A program made the position numbers and the translations under genes. Positions 27,612 through 37,164 of a stretch of 64,000 nucleotides of DNA are shown piece by piece. Each line of letters begins with the position of its first letter. Within the stretch, counting starts at the first letter, position 1. Location: positions 19,552 through 83,551 of the forward strand of contig CAVTLC010000017.1 of NCBI GenBank assembly GCA_963735445.1, in the 5' to 3' direction. The stretch is from AP-15 sp963735445 (GTDB lineage: Bacteria > Pseudomonadota > Alphaproteobacteria > ATCC43930 > CGMCC-115725). The notes under the pieces were generated by a model, which saw only the letters and a list, made by a program, of their open reading frames with translations, was not told the origin of the DNA and did not search any database.

Positions 27612-28040
27612 CTATTCCGGAACCATGTCGAGCACCGGCGCGCCGATGTGCAAGCGATCAGCCAATCCCAAATGGAATTGCCGGAGCCATTCGACCATGT
27701 CTTCCGGTTGTTTTACCGGCCGAGCGTGCTCGTATTCGGCGGCGATCAGATCCATCATCGTCCGCATGTTTTGGACCTCGACCCCGCCAAATGGATAATC
27801 GAACAACAGGTCGAAATAGAGCTTGAATGAGCCGGGTCGGGAATTTGGCTTGAGCCGCAATGCCTGAAGTTCATTCAGCCAGGTCCGAACCTCACGCCGG
27901 AAGTGCTGACGCATCTCTGGCGGGAAATCGAACCCGATTAATTTGATAAGATGGCGGTTGAGTGGGTTCGACAGTCCGAGAATTATCTGCTCGACGAGCT
28001 TGCGCGGATACGCCATCACGCCGGCTTCGTCGAGTGTCAT
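27612..28040 (-). CDS. Unknown protein in the folate operon, 142 aa
   Basis: The ORF beginning MTLDEAGVMAYPRKLVEQII at 28040 encodes a soluble, helix-rich protein with many charged and aromatic residues (RREVRTWLNELQALRLKPNS, FKLYFDLLFDYPFGG). No signal peptide, membrane span or catalytic motif is evident, and the family is not recognised. It starts 17 bp after the fhs stop and ends 51 bp before the cyclo-ligase start, so it is almost surely co-transcribed with folate genes and may regulate or bind one of these enzymes. The frame is open further upstream inside fhs, but only as its antisense-frame shadow. Confidence 0.7.
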   Translation of the reverse strand: MTLDEAGVMAYPRKLVEQIILGLSNPLNRHLIKLIGFDFPPEMRQHFRREVRTWLNELQALRLKPNSRPGSFKLYFDLLFDYPFGGVEVQNMRTMMDLIAAEYEHARPVKQPEDMVEWLRQFHLGLADRLHIGAPVLDMVPE

Positions 28041-28057
28041 GCCGTCGGCTCCACCAA

Positions 28058-29761
28058 TCAGAACAGGCCGGTGATGCGTCCGTCCTCGGTCAATTCGATA
28101 TTGTTCGCCGATGGCACCCTCGGCAATCCCGGCATTGTCATTATCTCGCCGCAGATCGCGACCACGAACTCCGCCCCGGCCGATAACCTCGCCTCGCGCA
28201 CCATGATCTCGTGACCGCTTGGCGCGCCTTTGATATTGGCATCGGTCGTAAAACTGTATTGGGTTTTGGCGATACATACCGGAAAGTGCCCAAAACCCTC
28301 CTCCTGAAATTGCGCAAACTGGCCTTTGACACGGCTCTCCGCGTCGATGCCGCTCGCCCCGTACAGGCGCTGCGCAATGGTCTTCACCTTGTCCCAGAGG
28401 GGCATGTCGTCCGGATACAACAACCGAAACTTGGCGGATCCGCCATCGGCGAGCTTGACGACGGCATGAGCGAGATCGGCCGCACCCTCACCACCGCTGG
28501 CCCAGTGATCGGCGACGACCGCTTCGACGCCGAGTTCGCCGCAAAGTTCCTTCAGTCGGCGGAGCTCGGCATCGGTATCGGCGCTGAAGCGGTTGACCGA
28601 AACAACGGCTGGCACCCCGAACTCGCGCAGATTGCCGATATGGCGCGCGAGGTTGGCAAAGCCGCTCTCGAGTGCGCCGATATTCTCCTGGCGTAGCGCG
28701 TCGCGCGCCACCCCGCCATGCATCTTCAATGCGCGAACCGTCGTTACAACCACCGCCGCGGCGGGCGACAGCCCGGCTTTGCGGCATTTGATATCGAAGA
28801 ACTTCTCCGCGCCGAGGTCAGCGCCGAAACCCGCTTCCGTGACGACATAATCGGCCAGCTTCAACGCCGTTGCCGTCGCGATCACCGAATTGCAGCCATG
28901 CGCGATATTGGCGAACGGACCGCCATGAATAAAGGCCGGGTTGTTTTCGAGCGTCTGCACCAGATTGGGTGCTACGGCGTCTTTCAGCAACACCGCCATC
29001 GATCCGGCGGCTTTGAGATCGGCGGCGCGCACCGGTTTGCGCCCGCGTGTTTGGCCGACGATAATATTCGCGAGGCGGCGACGCAGATCCTGCAGATCGG
29101 TGGCAAGACAGAAAATCGCCATTACTTCCGAAGCGACGACGATGTCGAAGCCGTCCTCTCGCGGGAAGCCATTGGCGACGCCACCGAGCGACGAGACGAT
29201 CGAGCGCAGGGCGCGGTCGTTCATATCGATGCCGCGCCGCCAAGTGACCCGGCGCGGATCAATGTCGAGTTCGTTGCCCCAATAGATGTGGTTGTCGATC
29301 ATTGCGCCGAGCAAATTGTTGGCCGCGCCGATCGCGTGAAAGTCGCCGGTAAAATGGAGATTGATGTCCTCCATCGGCACGACCTGGGCATAGCCGCCGC
29401 CGGCAGCACCCCCCTTCATGCCAAAGCACGGCCCAAGGCTCGGCTCGCGCAAGCACAAGATCGCCTTTTTGCCGATGTGGTTGAGGGCATCCCCTAGCCC
29501 GACGGTGGTCGTTGTCTTGCCCTCGCCGGCCGGCGTCGGGGTGATCGCGGTCACCAGAATCAACTTGCCGTTGGGCCGGTCACGGAGCGTATGGATGTAA
29601 TCAAGCGAAATCTTCGCTTTGTACCGTCCATAGGGCGATATCGCGTCATCGGGAATACCGAGCTTGCCGCCGGCGATTTCGCCGATCGGCTTCATCGATG
29701 CGGCTTGCGCGATCTCGATATCGGATTTCGGGTTTTTGTGTTGGTCTTCTCCGCGCGCCAC
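28058..29761 (-). CDS. fhs: Formate--tetrahydrofolate ligase
   Basis: This 567-aa enzyme makes 10-formyl-THF from formate, ATP and THF. It shows AITPTPAGEGKTTTTVGLGD (P-loop), EPSLGPCFGMKGGAAGGGYAQ in part, the folate/formate region FANIAHGCNSVIATATALKL and the C-terminal PGLPRVPSANNIELTEDGRI. Length is standard. It heads a unit with an unknown gene and 5-formyl-THF cyclo-ligase, supplying formyl groups for purines and fMet or assimilating formate. The 29762-29942 leader holds no element I recognise. Confidence 0.97.
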   Translation of the reverse strand: MARGEDQHKNPKSDIEIAQAASMKPIGEIAGGKLGIPDDAISPYGRYKAKISLDYIHTLRDRPNGKLILVTAITPTPAGEGKTTTTVGLGDALNHIGKKAILCLREPSLGPCFGMKGGAAGGGYAQVVPMEDINLHFTGDFHAIGAANNLLGAMIDNHIYWGNELDIDPRRVTWRRGIDMNDRALRSIVSSLGGVANGFPREDGFDIVVASEVMAIFCLATDLQDLRRRLANIIVGQTRGRKPVRAADLKAAGSMAVLLKDAVAPNLVQTLENNPAFIHGGPFANIAHGCNSVIATATALKLADYVVTEAGFGADLGAEKFFDIKCRKAGLSPAAAVVVTTVRALKMHGGVARDALRQENIGALESGFANLARHIGNLREFGVPAVVSVNRFSADTDAELRRLKELCGELGVEAVVADHWASGGEGAADLAHAVVKLADGGSAKFRLLYPDDMPLWDKVKTIAQRLYGASGIDAESRVKGQFAQFQEEGFGHFPVCIAKTQYSFTTDANIKGAPSGHEIMVREARLSAGAEFVVAICGEIMTMPGLPRVPSANNIELTEDGRITGLF

Positions 29762-29942
29762 GGCCTTCTCTCCCTCGCTGAATGCTGGACGGTCTTAGCC
29801 CCTTCACAGGCAAGGGCGCAATCGTCTGAGCTGACCATCGAGCGTTGGTTGCAAGACGGCAGCGCGCGCGAGAGGTTCCATCTACATCGAGGGAGAGGCC
29901 AACGCGACCCGATTACGACGCGCCAGCCCGCTCGGCCGGCTG

Positions 29943-30659
29943 CTATCCGGCTTGCCGGAAGCTATGCAGATTTTGGCGCTGCCGGCCCTCGGCATCGAAA
30001 TTGGCCGGGTCGAGCCAATCTTCGAAGGCGGTGCGCAGCGCTGGCCACTCGCTGTCGATGATCGAGAACCAGGCGGTGTCCCGGTTGCGGCCCTTATAGA
30101 CCGTCGCTTGGCGAAACAGTCCTTCGTAACGAAAACCGAGCCGCTGCGCCGCCGCCCGCGACGGCACGTTCAGTGAATTGCATTTCCATTCGTAGCGTCG
30201 GTAGCCAAGCTCGTCGAACACCCGGCGCATCAACAGATACATCGCTTCGGTTGCGGCCGGGCGGCGCTGCAACCGCGGACTATAATTGATGCCGCCGACC
30301 TCGATCACCCCCGTCGCCGGATCGATCCGCATAAGGCTCGCCACTCCAACAGCGCGGCCGTTCAGCTCATCGACGATCGCGTGAAACTGCGGATCACTGC
30401 GGGCGCTGACCTCGCGAACCCACTCACGATAAAGATCGAGCGTTGGAAACGGTCCATACGGCAGATATGTCCAGTTGCGGCCCTCCGCGTCGTCGCGGTT
30501 GGCGGCGAAGAGATCGGCCGCATGCCGGTCCGGATCGAGCGGCTCGACCCGGCAAAAGCGTCCTGTGATGGGGGTTCGGGGCGGGAACGGCCGCGGCGAC
30601 CAATCCGGCAACGGCGCGCCGATCGGCTGGCCGAATTCGTTGGAATGTTGTGCGCTCAT
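29943..30659 (-). CDS. GNAT N-acetyltransferase, RimJ/RimL type
   Basis: A 238-aa acetyltransferase starting MSAQHSNEFGQPIGAPLPDW at 30659. The N-terminal part contains FCRVEPLDPDRHAADLFAAN; the acetyl-CoA region is VIEVGGINYSPRLQRRPAAT followed by EAMYLLMRRVFDELGYRRYE, and the end has SRAAAQRLGFRYEGLFRQAT. This layout is that of Acetyltransf_3 proteins related to RimL and to yeast/fungal YJL218-like enzymes. Substrate (protein N-terminus or small amine) is unknown. It stands alone between fhs and the SLC13-type gene. Confidence 0.88.
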   Translation of the reverse strand: MSAQHSNEFGQPIGAPLPDWSPRPFPPRTPITGRFCRVEPLDPDRHAADLFAANRDDAEGRNWTYLPYGPFPTLDLYREWVREVSARSDPQFHAIVDELNGRAVGVASLMRIDPATGVIEVGGINYSPRLQRRPAATEAMYLLMRRVFDELGYRRYEWKCNSLNVPSRAAAQRLGFRYEGLFRQATVYKGRNRDTAWFSIIDSEWPALRTAFEDWLDPANFDAEGRQRQNLHSFRQAG

Positions 30660-30705
30660 CCGGTGTGACTCATCTGCAGCGGCCGGCAATGTCTTGGCAT
30701 GGCGA

Positions 30706-32068
30706 TCACAGCCATAGCAAGCCGACGATTATCGTCAGCACCGTCAGCGGCGCGCCGACCCGGAAATATTGCCAGAATACGATTGCGAGACCGCGGCGAG
30801 CGGCCCGCTGAACCACGATCAGATTGGCGACCGAACCGAGGATCGTCAAATTGCCGGCCAAAGTCGCCGACATCGCGACGACGAGCCAGGCGCGCCGCGG
30901 ATCGGGCAGCGCCGCGACAAACGGCTTCAGCACCAACACCGCCGGGACATTGCTGACGAGGTTCGACAGGATCGCGGTCACCAGCGCCAAGACCGGCATG
31001 CGGTCCAAGTGCTGATGGCTGATCTCGACAAGGAGCGCCGGTGACAGCAAGGCGTGTTCAAAGCCGGCGACGACGACGAACAGCCCGGCGAACATCAGCA
31101 ACAGCGGCCAGTCGATCTCGCGATAGATCTTCTCGCTCCTGACCGCGCGGGTCACCAGCAGCACGGCGCCCGCGAGAAGCGAAATCTTGGCCGGCGGCTG
31201 CCCCGCAAAAAAGCCGGCCATCATCGCGATCGTAACCAGCACCGCCTTAACCATCAGCGGCCGATAGGCATGGGACGGAGTGGGCGATCCGCTAAGACGG
31301 CCGGCGCGCAAAAACTCGGCCGGATGAAATACGGCGATCGAGGCCGAAGGTCAGGATCAGCCCAATCAACGCGACCGGCGTCAATGCCGCGGCGAAAGCG
31401 GTGTAGGGGATCGCTGAAAAGCTGCCGATCATGATGTTCTGCGGGTTGCCGGTGATCGTGGCGACGCTGCCGACATTGGACGCCATCGCCACCGCCAACA
31501 GATACGGCACGGGATCGCGGCGCAGTCGGACGACAAGATCGAGGACGAGCGGCGTCAGCGCCAAGCAAACTGTATCGTTGACCAGAAATGCGGAAAAAAA
31601 GCCCGAGGTCACGATGACCGCGGCGAGCAGCAAAAGCGGATGGCGGGCGCGGGTTACGACCCAGTTGGTGACCAGCCGAAAAAACCCCGACAGGCGCAAA
31701 TTGCCGACAACGATCATCATCCCGAGCAGCAAAGCGATCGTGTTGAAATCGATCGCCCGCATCGCTCGGTCGAACGGCAACACCCCGCACCCAACCATCA
31801 ACGCTGCGCCGAGCAGCGCCGCACCCGCCCGGTCGAGATAGAAACCCGGCAATTTGCCGAGGGCGATAACGAGGTAGGTCGCGGCAAAGATAAGGATCGC
31901 CGCAATCTGTAGGCGGTTGGCCCAGACGCCGGTTACGATCGCCGGCTCCCGCGCGGCGACAAACAAGCCTGCGGCGATCAGCGCGGCGGCAATGATCCCC
32001 GCACTCCACCCCAGCGCAACGGGTCTGCGGCGCCGGCTTTGACCACCGGTCGAGCCGGGCTCGGTCAC
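30706..32068 (-). CDS. SLC13/ArsB-type anion permease, reading frame broken by one base
   Basis: A 453-aa (corrected) inner-membrane permease of the ion-transporter superfamily (CitMHS/ArsB/SLC13). Duplicated re-entrant motifs are seen as VNDTVCLALTP with ASNVGSVATITGNPQNIMIG in the first half and SNLVSNVPAVLVLKP with LAGNLTILGSVANLIV in the second. The halves lie in different frames; deleting one C at about 31333 gives GLDRVFHPAEFLRAG and joins them; length is 3n+1. The GTG at 32068 lies 20 bp after the MFS stop at 32089, so the two genes form one unit. The substrate is an anion, not further known. Confidence 0.87.
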
Positions 32069-32088
32069 TTTGCTTTTCTTTCGGCCAG

Positions 32089-33372
32089 TCAATCCGAAAC
32101 GGTTGCGAGCGCCGGCTCGGCGGCCGCCGAGTCGTCGCCCGCTCGCGCCGTTTCCGGCATCGCGACAAAGAGCGTCGCAAAAGCGATCGCGGCCACCGCC
32201 GCCGACGTCAGAAACGCCGCCGAATAGCCGAAATGATCGACGATCACCCCGGCCGCGAGCCCGCTCAAAGAGGCGCCGACACCTTGCGCGGTGGCGACGC
32301 CGCCTTGCGCGACATTGTAGCGCCCGGTGCCACGCATCAGATCGGCCACGACGAGCGGCGTGATCGCGCCCCAGATTCCGGCGCCGATCCCGTCGAGCAA
32401 TTGCACGCCGATCAGCCATCCGCTCGCATTCGAGAGGGTGTAGAGCGCAGCGCGGACCGGTAGAATGCCAAAGCCGATCAACAGGATCGGCTTGCGTCCC
32501 CAGCGATCGGCGTTCCATCCGACGAATAGCGCGATCGGCAGCATGATCATTTGCGCGGCGATGATGCAGGCCGACATCATCGCCGTCGCCCATTCCCGGT
32601 GGGCAAAGGCGAGTTTCTGGCCGACCAGCGGCAAGAGCGGCGCGTTGGCAAAATGAAACAGCATCGTGCAGCCGGCATAAAGCAACAGCGGACGACAGGT
32701 CAGCAGAACTTTGAGACCGGAAGGCTGTGGCTTGCCGTCATGTTCGTTCTCCCCGCCGCGCGCCCGGACATGATCGATCGCATCGGCCGGGATCGACAGC
32801 ACGGCGACGCCCGCCAGCACGGCAAAAACCGGCACGAGCAAAAACACCGCGCGCTGTGAAAACGCCCAGCCGACGGCGCCTGCAGCGGCGGCGATTGCGA
32901 CGTTGCCGGCGTGATCCCAGGCCGAATTGCGCCCCATCCGTCGAGCCAGGACCTTGCGGGCGTAAAGTCCCAGGGTCAGCGCCGCCACCGCCGGGCCGAA
33001 TACGTCGCCGACCGCAGCCATTACCGAATTGGCGATCATCACGGGCCAGAAATGCGGGGCAGCAAAGATCGTCGCCGCACCCGCCGCCAACACCGCGAGT
33101 GCTGCAACAATCAGCCCGCGCTTGGCCCGGGTCGCATCGATCAACCCGCCGATCGGGGTTTGAACCGCCAGACCCAGTAAGCCGCCAACCGTGGTTACCA
33201 GTCCGACCGCTTCCTGGCTCCAATGCTGCTGGGTGACCAGAAACACATTCAGATACGGACCCAGCGCGCCACGCACATCGGCGAGCAGAAAATTGAGCGC
33301 GTCGAGTGAGGCCGGCCTGAACTTGCCACTGTGAACCCCGCCGCCGCGCTGACAAAGCTGCGCCATTCGCAA
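32089..33372 (-). CDS. MFS transporter
   Basis: A 427-aa twelve-helix MFS protein. After SLDALNFLLADVRGALGPYL in helix 1 come TPIGGLIDATRAKRGLIVAA (motif A region) and, in the second half, FVGWNADRWGRKPILLIGFG and VADLMRGTGRYNVAQGG. The conserved ADVRGALGPYL start is typical of a proteobacterial MFS clade often beside SLC13-like permeases. The true start may be inside (about residue 22). Degraded copies of two of its segments lie upstream at 33585-33622 and 34583-34660. Substrate unknown. Confidence 0.9.
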   Translation of the reverse strand: MRMAQLCQRGGGVHSGKFRPASLDALNFLLADVRGALGPYLNVFLVTQQHWSQEAVGLVTTVGGLLGLAVQTPIGGLIDATRAKRGLIVAALAVLAAGAATIFAAPHFWPVMIANSVMAAVGDVFGPAVAALTLGLYARKVLARRMGRNSAWDHAGNVAIAAAAGAVGWAFSQRAVFLLVPVFAVLAGVAVLSIPADAIDHVRARGGENEHDGKPQPSGLKVLLTCRPLLLYAGCTMLFHFANAPLLPLVGQKLAFAHREWATAMMSACIIAAQMIMLPIALFVGWNADRWGRKPILLIGFGILPVRAALYTLSNASGWLIGVQLLDGIGAGIWGAITPLVVADLMRGTGRYNVAQGGVATAQGVGASLSGLAAGVIVDHFGYSAAFLTSAAVAAIAFATLFVAMPETARAGDDSAAAEPALATVSD

Positions 33373-33584
33373 AAACTCGCCGGAGAGCGGCCACCCGTTC
33401 CCTGCCCCTGTAACGAGCGCGCGATTGGGTTGCCGCAGGTTTGAGAAGAGACTTTGGCGACAGATTTATGTCCAGCCGCCGGCGCCGTGGCGCGCAAGCG
33501 AACCCGGGCGCTGCTACCGGGTAACCAACAATTAGGCTCGTTCCGTGTTCCGCAAATTGCCGCCGACGACGAGATGATCCCGCC

Positions 33585-33622
33585 ACGTTGTTCCGTCCGG
33601 TGCCGCGTATCAAATCGGCCAA
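33585..33622 (-). pseudogene. Degraded fragment of a duplicated MFS gene (internal part)
   Basis: On the minus strand this stretch reads ADLIRGTGRNNVA, nearly the same as ADLMRGTGRYNVA inside the adjacent intact MFS gene (about 32315-32352). DNA similarity continues for about 36 bp and then fades. The rest of the 33373-33788 gap holds no ORF with a ribosome site besides that of the DUF4239 gene. Confidence 0.55.
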
Positions 33623-33788
33623 AAGAGAGCACAATTGTGCCGTCATCCGACTCTTTTGCAGCATCTCGCCTTTGCGGCTTTCTCGGCTAATCCCTTGCAC
33701 CTTTAAGGGCTAAAACATGTACAGAATCACGCTTGCAATCGATTTCGAGACCAGAACATCCCCTTATCGGCAATGGAGATAAGGAAAA

Positions 33789-34574
33789 ATGAGCAGCTGG
33801 CTTGTTAATCTGCCAATACTGCTTATGGCGTTGATCGTATTTGCGGTCACCTATCTCGTGGCGGCGGCAGTCTACGCGGTCGTCATCGCCCTCGCGACCG
33901 CCGAACGGGCGCAAATTTTCAAGGCAGTCTCGCCTGGTATGCTGCCGCCACTGGGCATTCTCTTCGCACTCTTTGTTGCGTTTACCGCTTCCGAGGTGTG
34001 GGGCAATATCGAGCGGGCCAACGCCGCAATCGCTCGGGAGGCCAGCGCACTAAAATCGGTCCTCGTGTTAGCCGCCAGCTTTCCCGGAGAGCCCGAAGCG
34101 CGCTTGCACGCCGTCATCCATCGCTACATCGAAAAAGCTGTGACGGTGGAATGGCCGAGCATGGGCCGCCAATCTTCTACACTAGCAGTCACCCCGCGAT
34201 CTCTCGCCGAAGCGCTTCAGGCGACCCTCGCTATCACACCCCATAACCCCGGCCAGGAAATTGCACAACGCGCCATCGCCGATGCGCTTGCAAATGTGTT
34301 CGACGCGCGCCGACAGCGGATTCTCGTCAGCCGCACCTACGTCAATCCGATCAAATGGGCGTGCCTGTTCGTGCAGGCGATTTGTATGATTGCTGCCATC
34401 GCCATGGTTCATATCGACAATCGGCGCACAATCGCCATCGCAATGGGGCTCTTTACGACCGGGGTGGCGGTGTCCTTTCTGCTGATCCTCGCCCATGACC
34501 GCCCCTTTACCGGGGAGGTCTCGATCGCGCCCACCCCGCTGCTGCAGGTGGAATCCGCCTTCACTCAGGAGTAA
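33789..34574 (+). CDS. DUF4239 bestrophin-like membrane protein
   Basis: A 261-aa membrane protein. Residues 1-30 (LPILLMALIVFAVTYLVAA) and 50-68 (GMLPPLGILFALFVAFTAS) are membrane spans, followed by a soluble helical region with ERANAAIAREASALKSVLVL, and two more spans near residues 195-240. The pattern matches DUF4239, a family distantly likened to bestrophin chloride channels; function is not established. A GATAAGGA leader precedes the ATG. It is flanked on both sides by remnants of an MFS gene copy, suggesting that it replaced the middle of that copy. Confidence 0.8.
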   Translation: MSSWLVNLPILLMALIVFAVTYLVAAAVYAVVIALATAERAQIFKAVSPGMLPPLGILFALFVAFTASEVWGNIERANAAIAREASALKSVLVLAASFPGEPEARLHAVIHRYIEKAVTVEWPSMGRQSSTLAVTPRSLAEALQATLAITPHNPGQEIAQRAIADALANVFDARRQRILVSRTYVNPIKWACLFVQAICMIAAIAMVHIDNRRTIAIAMGLFTTGVAVSFLLILAHDRPFTGEVSIAPTPLLQVESAFTQE

Positions 34575-34582
34575 TGCCAGCA

Positions 34583-34660
34583 CGAAATTGAGTGCGTCGA
34601 CCGAGGCTTTCCTGAACTTGCTACGGTAAGCACCGCCGCGCTGGCAAAGCTGCGTTATTC
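34583..34660 (-). pseudogene. Degraded fragment of a duplicated MFS gene (N-terminal part)
   Basis: About 75 bp resemble 33287-33363, the N-terminal coding part of the MFS gene, at roughly 80 percent by eye: shared words include CCTGAACTTGC, CCGCCGCGCTG and CAAAGCTGCG. A 3-bp gap and frame-breaking changes leave no coding capacity. Its distance from the other remnant (about 990 bp) is close to the spacing of the matching segments in the intact gene (about 960 bp). Confidence 0.6.
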
Positions 34661-34697
34661 CCGGCGAAGCATTTTGTCGTTGGCTCGTTGCGGCGGC

Positions 34698-35078
34698 TTA
34701 CTCAACCTGCCATTTGATCTGCGGCGGAGAACTGCGGGTCAAGCTTGCTTGGGTCGGTAACCACTTCCCACCCGATTTACGCAAATCTGGTGTCTGGTTC
34801 GGAAATTCTTGGTCCACCGAATATTCATAGCAGCGGATCAGCTCTACTTCGGGATAGGCGGCTTCTATTGCCGCCAGCGCCTCGGACAACGACTCGAAAT
34901 CACCGGTGTATTGGAGTTGACTGTTCCAGACCCCCTTGTAGGCTCTGCTCAGCCGCCCGACCTCCGGCGCGTCGGTTTCCGGAACGCGATCAATATAAGC
35001 CGTCACCTCGATGCTTGCGTTTGCGGAAGCCTGCGACTTATCGCGGGTGATTTCAACACGGTAGGTCAGGTAAGCCAT
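34698..35078 (-). CDS. Hypothetical protein, 126 aa
   Basis: A soluble protein beginning MAYLTYRVEITRDKSQASAN with a GGATAGAG site right before the ATG. Strands and helices alternate (ASIEVTAYIDRVPE, LSEALAAIEAAYPEVELIRC), suggesting a small alpha/beta sandwich; the C-terminus (GGKWLPTQASLTRSSPPQIK) looks disordered. No known family or motif is recognised. It lies between MFS remnants and a divergent MFS gene with no operon partner. Confidence 0.6.
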   Translation of the reverse strand: MAYLTYRVEITRDKSQASANASIEVTAYIDRVPETDAPEVGRLSRAYKGVWNSQLQYTGDFESLSEALAAIEAAYPEVELIRCYEYSVDQEFPNQTPDLRKSGGKWLPTQASLTRSSPPQIKWQVE

Positions 35079-35222
35079 CTCTATCCGTCGCTCGAATCTA
35101 AGCTCGCGTCGTCTCGCGCCGCAGGGTGTGATCGAAAATATCCGGTTTCATCTGCATGGCAATGACGGAGATGGACCCCCGCCTAACGTTACCGATGGGA
35201 AATCCATCTCAGAAAGCAAAGC

Positions 35223-36377
35223 ATGAAGCGGATTGCCCTCGCGACGCTGTGGTTCGCCGGCGCCGATCTGCGGCTGACGGTGCTCGCGGTTCCGCCGGTA
35301 TTGCCGCTGATCCATCACCAGTTCGGGCTCAGCGAGCGCGCCATCGGGGCGCTGTCCGGACTACCGGTATTGTTGTTCGGGCTCGCTGCGATCCCTGGCT
35401 CGCTGCTGATCGCGCGGCTCGGGGCGCGCCGAGCGGCGGTGGCCGGATTGTTCGTCATCGCCGCGAGTTCGGCGGCGCGCGGTCTCGGGCCGTCGGTGCC
35501 GATGTTGTTTGCGATGACCTTTGTCATGGCGGCGGGCGTAGCATTCGTCCAGCCGGCTTTGCCCGCGTTAGTTGGCGAGTGGTTCATCAGTCGGGCGGGT
35601 TTTGCAACCGCGGTCTATGCCAATGGGCTGCTCGTCGGTGAGGCGCTTCCCGCCGCACTGACCATCCCGCTGGTATTGCCGTTGGTCGGCGGCAGCTGGC
35701 CCGCGAGTTTTGCCGTCTGGTCCGTCCCGGTCGCGGTTACGGCCTTGTTGATGGCGCTTTGCCCGACGCCGCCAAACCCAGCCCAGCGCGCAACAACGCC
35801 GCCGGCGCCGGCACGGTGGTGGCCCGATTGGCGCAGCCGGCAGATGTGGGAGCTCGGCCTGATGCAAGGCGGCACCGGCGGGCTCTATTTCACTGCGAAT
35901 GCGCTTATCCCCGATTACCTGAACGCGATCAGCCGGCCCGAACTCGTCACCGCCGGGCTCAGTGCGCTCAACCTCGGTCAGTTGCCGGCGTCGTTGCTGC
36001 TGCTAATGATGGCGCGGCGGCTTGGCCTCAGCAAAGCCGCGGTGGTTTTGGCGCAATTCGCTGGCCTTCTTGGGATCGCCGCGCTGATGACCGGCCTTCC
36101 GCTGCTGTCAATCCTCGGCGCCGGGATCATCGGCTTTTGCTGCGCCTTCACGTTGATCGTAACACTGGCGTTACCGCCGCAATTGGTGGCGGCGGGTGAT
36201 GTTCATCGGCTTTCCGCCGGCATGTTTACGATCGGCTATATGTTGTCCTGCATCGTTCCGCTCGCGGGCGGTGCGATCTGGGACGTGACCCGCCTGCCAG
36301 CGGCTGGCTTTGCCGCCCCTGCTGCCGCGGCCGCGATCGTCATCGCGGCGGCGCTGGCCTTCCGCTTCCCGGCCTAG
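35223..36377 (+). CDS. MFS transporter, CynX/NimT type
   Basis: A 384-aa twelve-helix carrier. Recognisable are LTVLAVPPVLPLIHHQFGLS in helix 1, GALSGLPVLLFGLAAIPGSL in helix 2 with motif A reduced to ARLGARRAAVAG, and a second-half repeat. This arrangement (PPVLPxIxxxxGLS, then GLPVLLFGLxA) is that of the cyanate/2-nitroimidazole transporter group. Neighbours are unrelated (GST downstream, 117 bp apart), so the substrate cannot be inferred. Confidence 0.88.
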   Translation: MKRIALATLWFAGADLRLTVLAVPPVLPLIHHQFGLSERAIGALSGLPVLLFGLAAIPGSLLIARLGARRAAVAGLFVIAASSAARGLGPSVPMLFAMTFVMAAGVAFVQPALPALVGEWFISRAGFATAVYANGLLVGEALPAALTIPLVLPLVGGSWPASFAVWSVPVAVTALLMALCPTPPNPAQRATTPPAPARWWPDWRSRQMWELGLMQGGTGGLYFTANALIPDYLNAISRPELVTAGLSALNLGQLPASLLLLMMARRLGLSKAAVVLAQFAGLLGIAALMTGLPLLSILGAGIIGFCCAFTLIVTLALPPQLVAAGDVHRLSAGMFTIGYMLSCIVPLAGGAIWDVTRLPAAGFAAPAAAAAIVIAAALAFRFPA

Positions 36378-36494
36378 CCGGGCAGCTTCGATTTCTGAGG
36401 CGGCAGTTGCCGGCGCGCCGCTCGATCCGCTACATGTGCCACGTCTTCCCGCGGGCTGGGCCCGCGGCGTCCCACAAAGGAAAGGCGACCAGCG

Positions 36495-37127
36495 ATGCCC
36501 ATCGAACTCCATACCTGGAACACGCCGAATGGCCGCAAAATCAGCGTGGCGCTCGAGGAAATGGGGCTGCCTTATAGCGTGCACCCGATCAACATCTCGA
36601 AGGGCGAGCAATTCGCTCCCGAATTTCTGAAGATCAGCCCGAACAACCGCATCCCGGCGATCGTCGATCCCGAGGGGCCGGGCGGCGCCCCGATCAGTGT
36701 GTTCGAGTCGGGCGCGATCCTGATCTATCTCGGCGAGAAGACCGGCAAGTTCTGGCCCAAGGGCGATATGCGCCGGCAGGTGCCGGTGCTCGAGTGGCTG
36801 ATGTGGCAGATGGGCGGGTTCGGCCCGATGCCAGGACAGGTCCACCACTTTCTGCAGGTCAAGGACGAGAACGACCGCCGCTACGGGCTCGAGCGTTACA
36901 CCAAGGAGACCCGCCGGCTCTACGGAGTATTCGACAAGCGGCTTGGCGAGGCCCAATTCGCCGGCGGCAACGAGGTCTCGATCGCCGATTTCGCGATCCT
37001 CGGCTGGGCCTGGCGACACGAGCGGCACCTCGTCGACCTCGCCGACTATCCCAATGTCAAACGCTGGTACGAAGCGATGATGGCGCGCCCCGGCACCAAG
37101 CGCGGGTTTGAGGTGGCGCTGAGCTAG
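36495..37127 (+). CDS. Glutathione S-transferase, Ure2p/YfcG-like
   Basis: A 210-aa GST. The N-terminal thioredoxin domain starts ELHTWNTPNGRKISVALEEM, where TPNG-x-K with a Thr/Asn pair replaces the usual catalytic Tyr/Ser, as in Nu-class YfcG and YghU. NNRIPAIVDPEG carries the cis-proline and VFESGAILIYLGEKTG the glutathione gamma-glutamyl site. The C-terminal helical domain has VSIADFAILGWAWRHERH. Such proteins often act as disulfide reductases. An AGGAAAGG ribosome site precedes the ATG. Confidence 0.92.
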   Translation: MPIELHTWNTPNGRKISVALEEMGLPYSVHPINISKGEQFAPEFLKISPNNRIPAIVDPEGPGGAPISVFESGAILIYLGEKTGKFWPKGDMRRQVPVLEWLMWQMGGFGPMPGQVHHFLQVKDENDRRYGLERYTKETRRLYGVFDKRLGEAQFAGGNEVSIADFAILGWAWRHERHLVDLADYPNVKRWYEAMMARPGTKRGFEVALS

Positions 37128-37164
37128 GTCGGGCTTCCGCCGGCGGCGCGCGATACGACCCTGG

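Noticed and set aside
29762..29942. Riboswitch upstream of fhs
   Set aside because: No known aptamer consensus could be recognised and the leader has no clear terminator or sequestering stem.
32738..33700. Long minus-strand frame overlapping the MFS gene start
   Set aside because: Arg-rich shadow; only its first residues (the ADLIRGTGRNNVA remnant) carry real signal and these are annotated as a pseudogene fragment.
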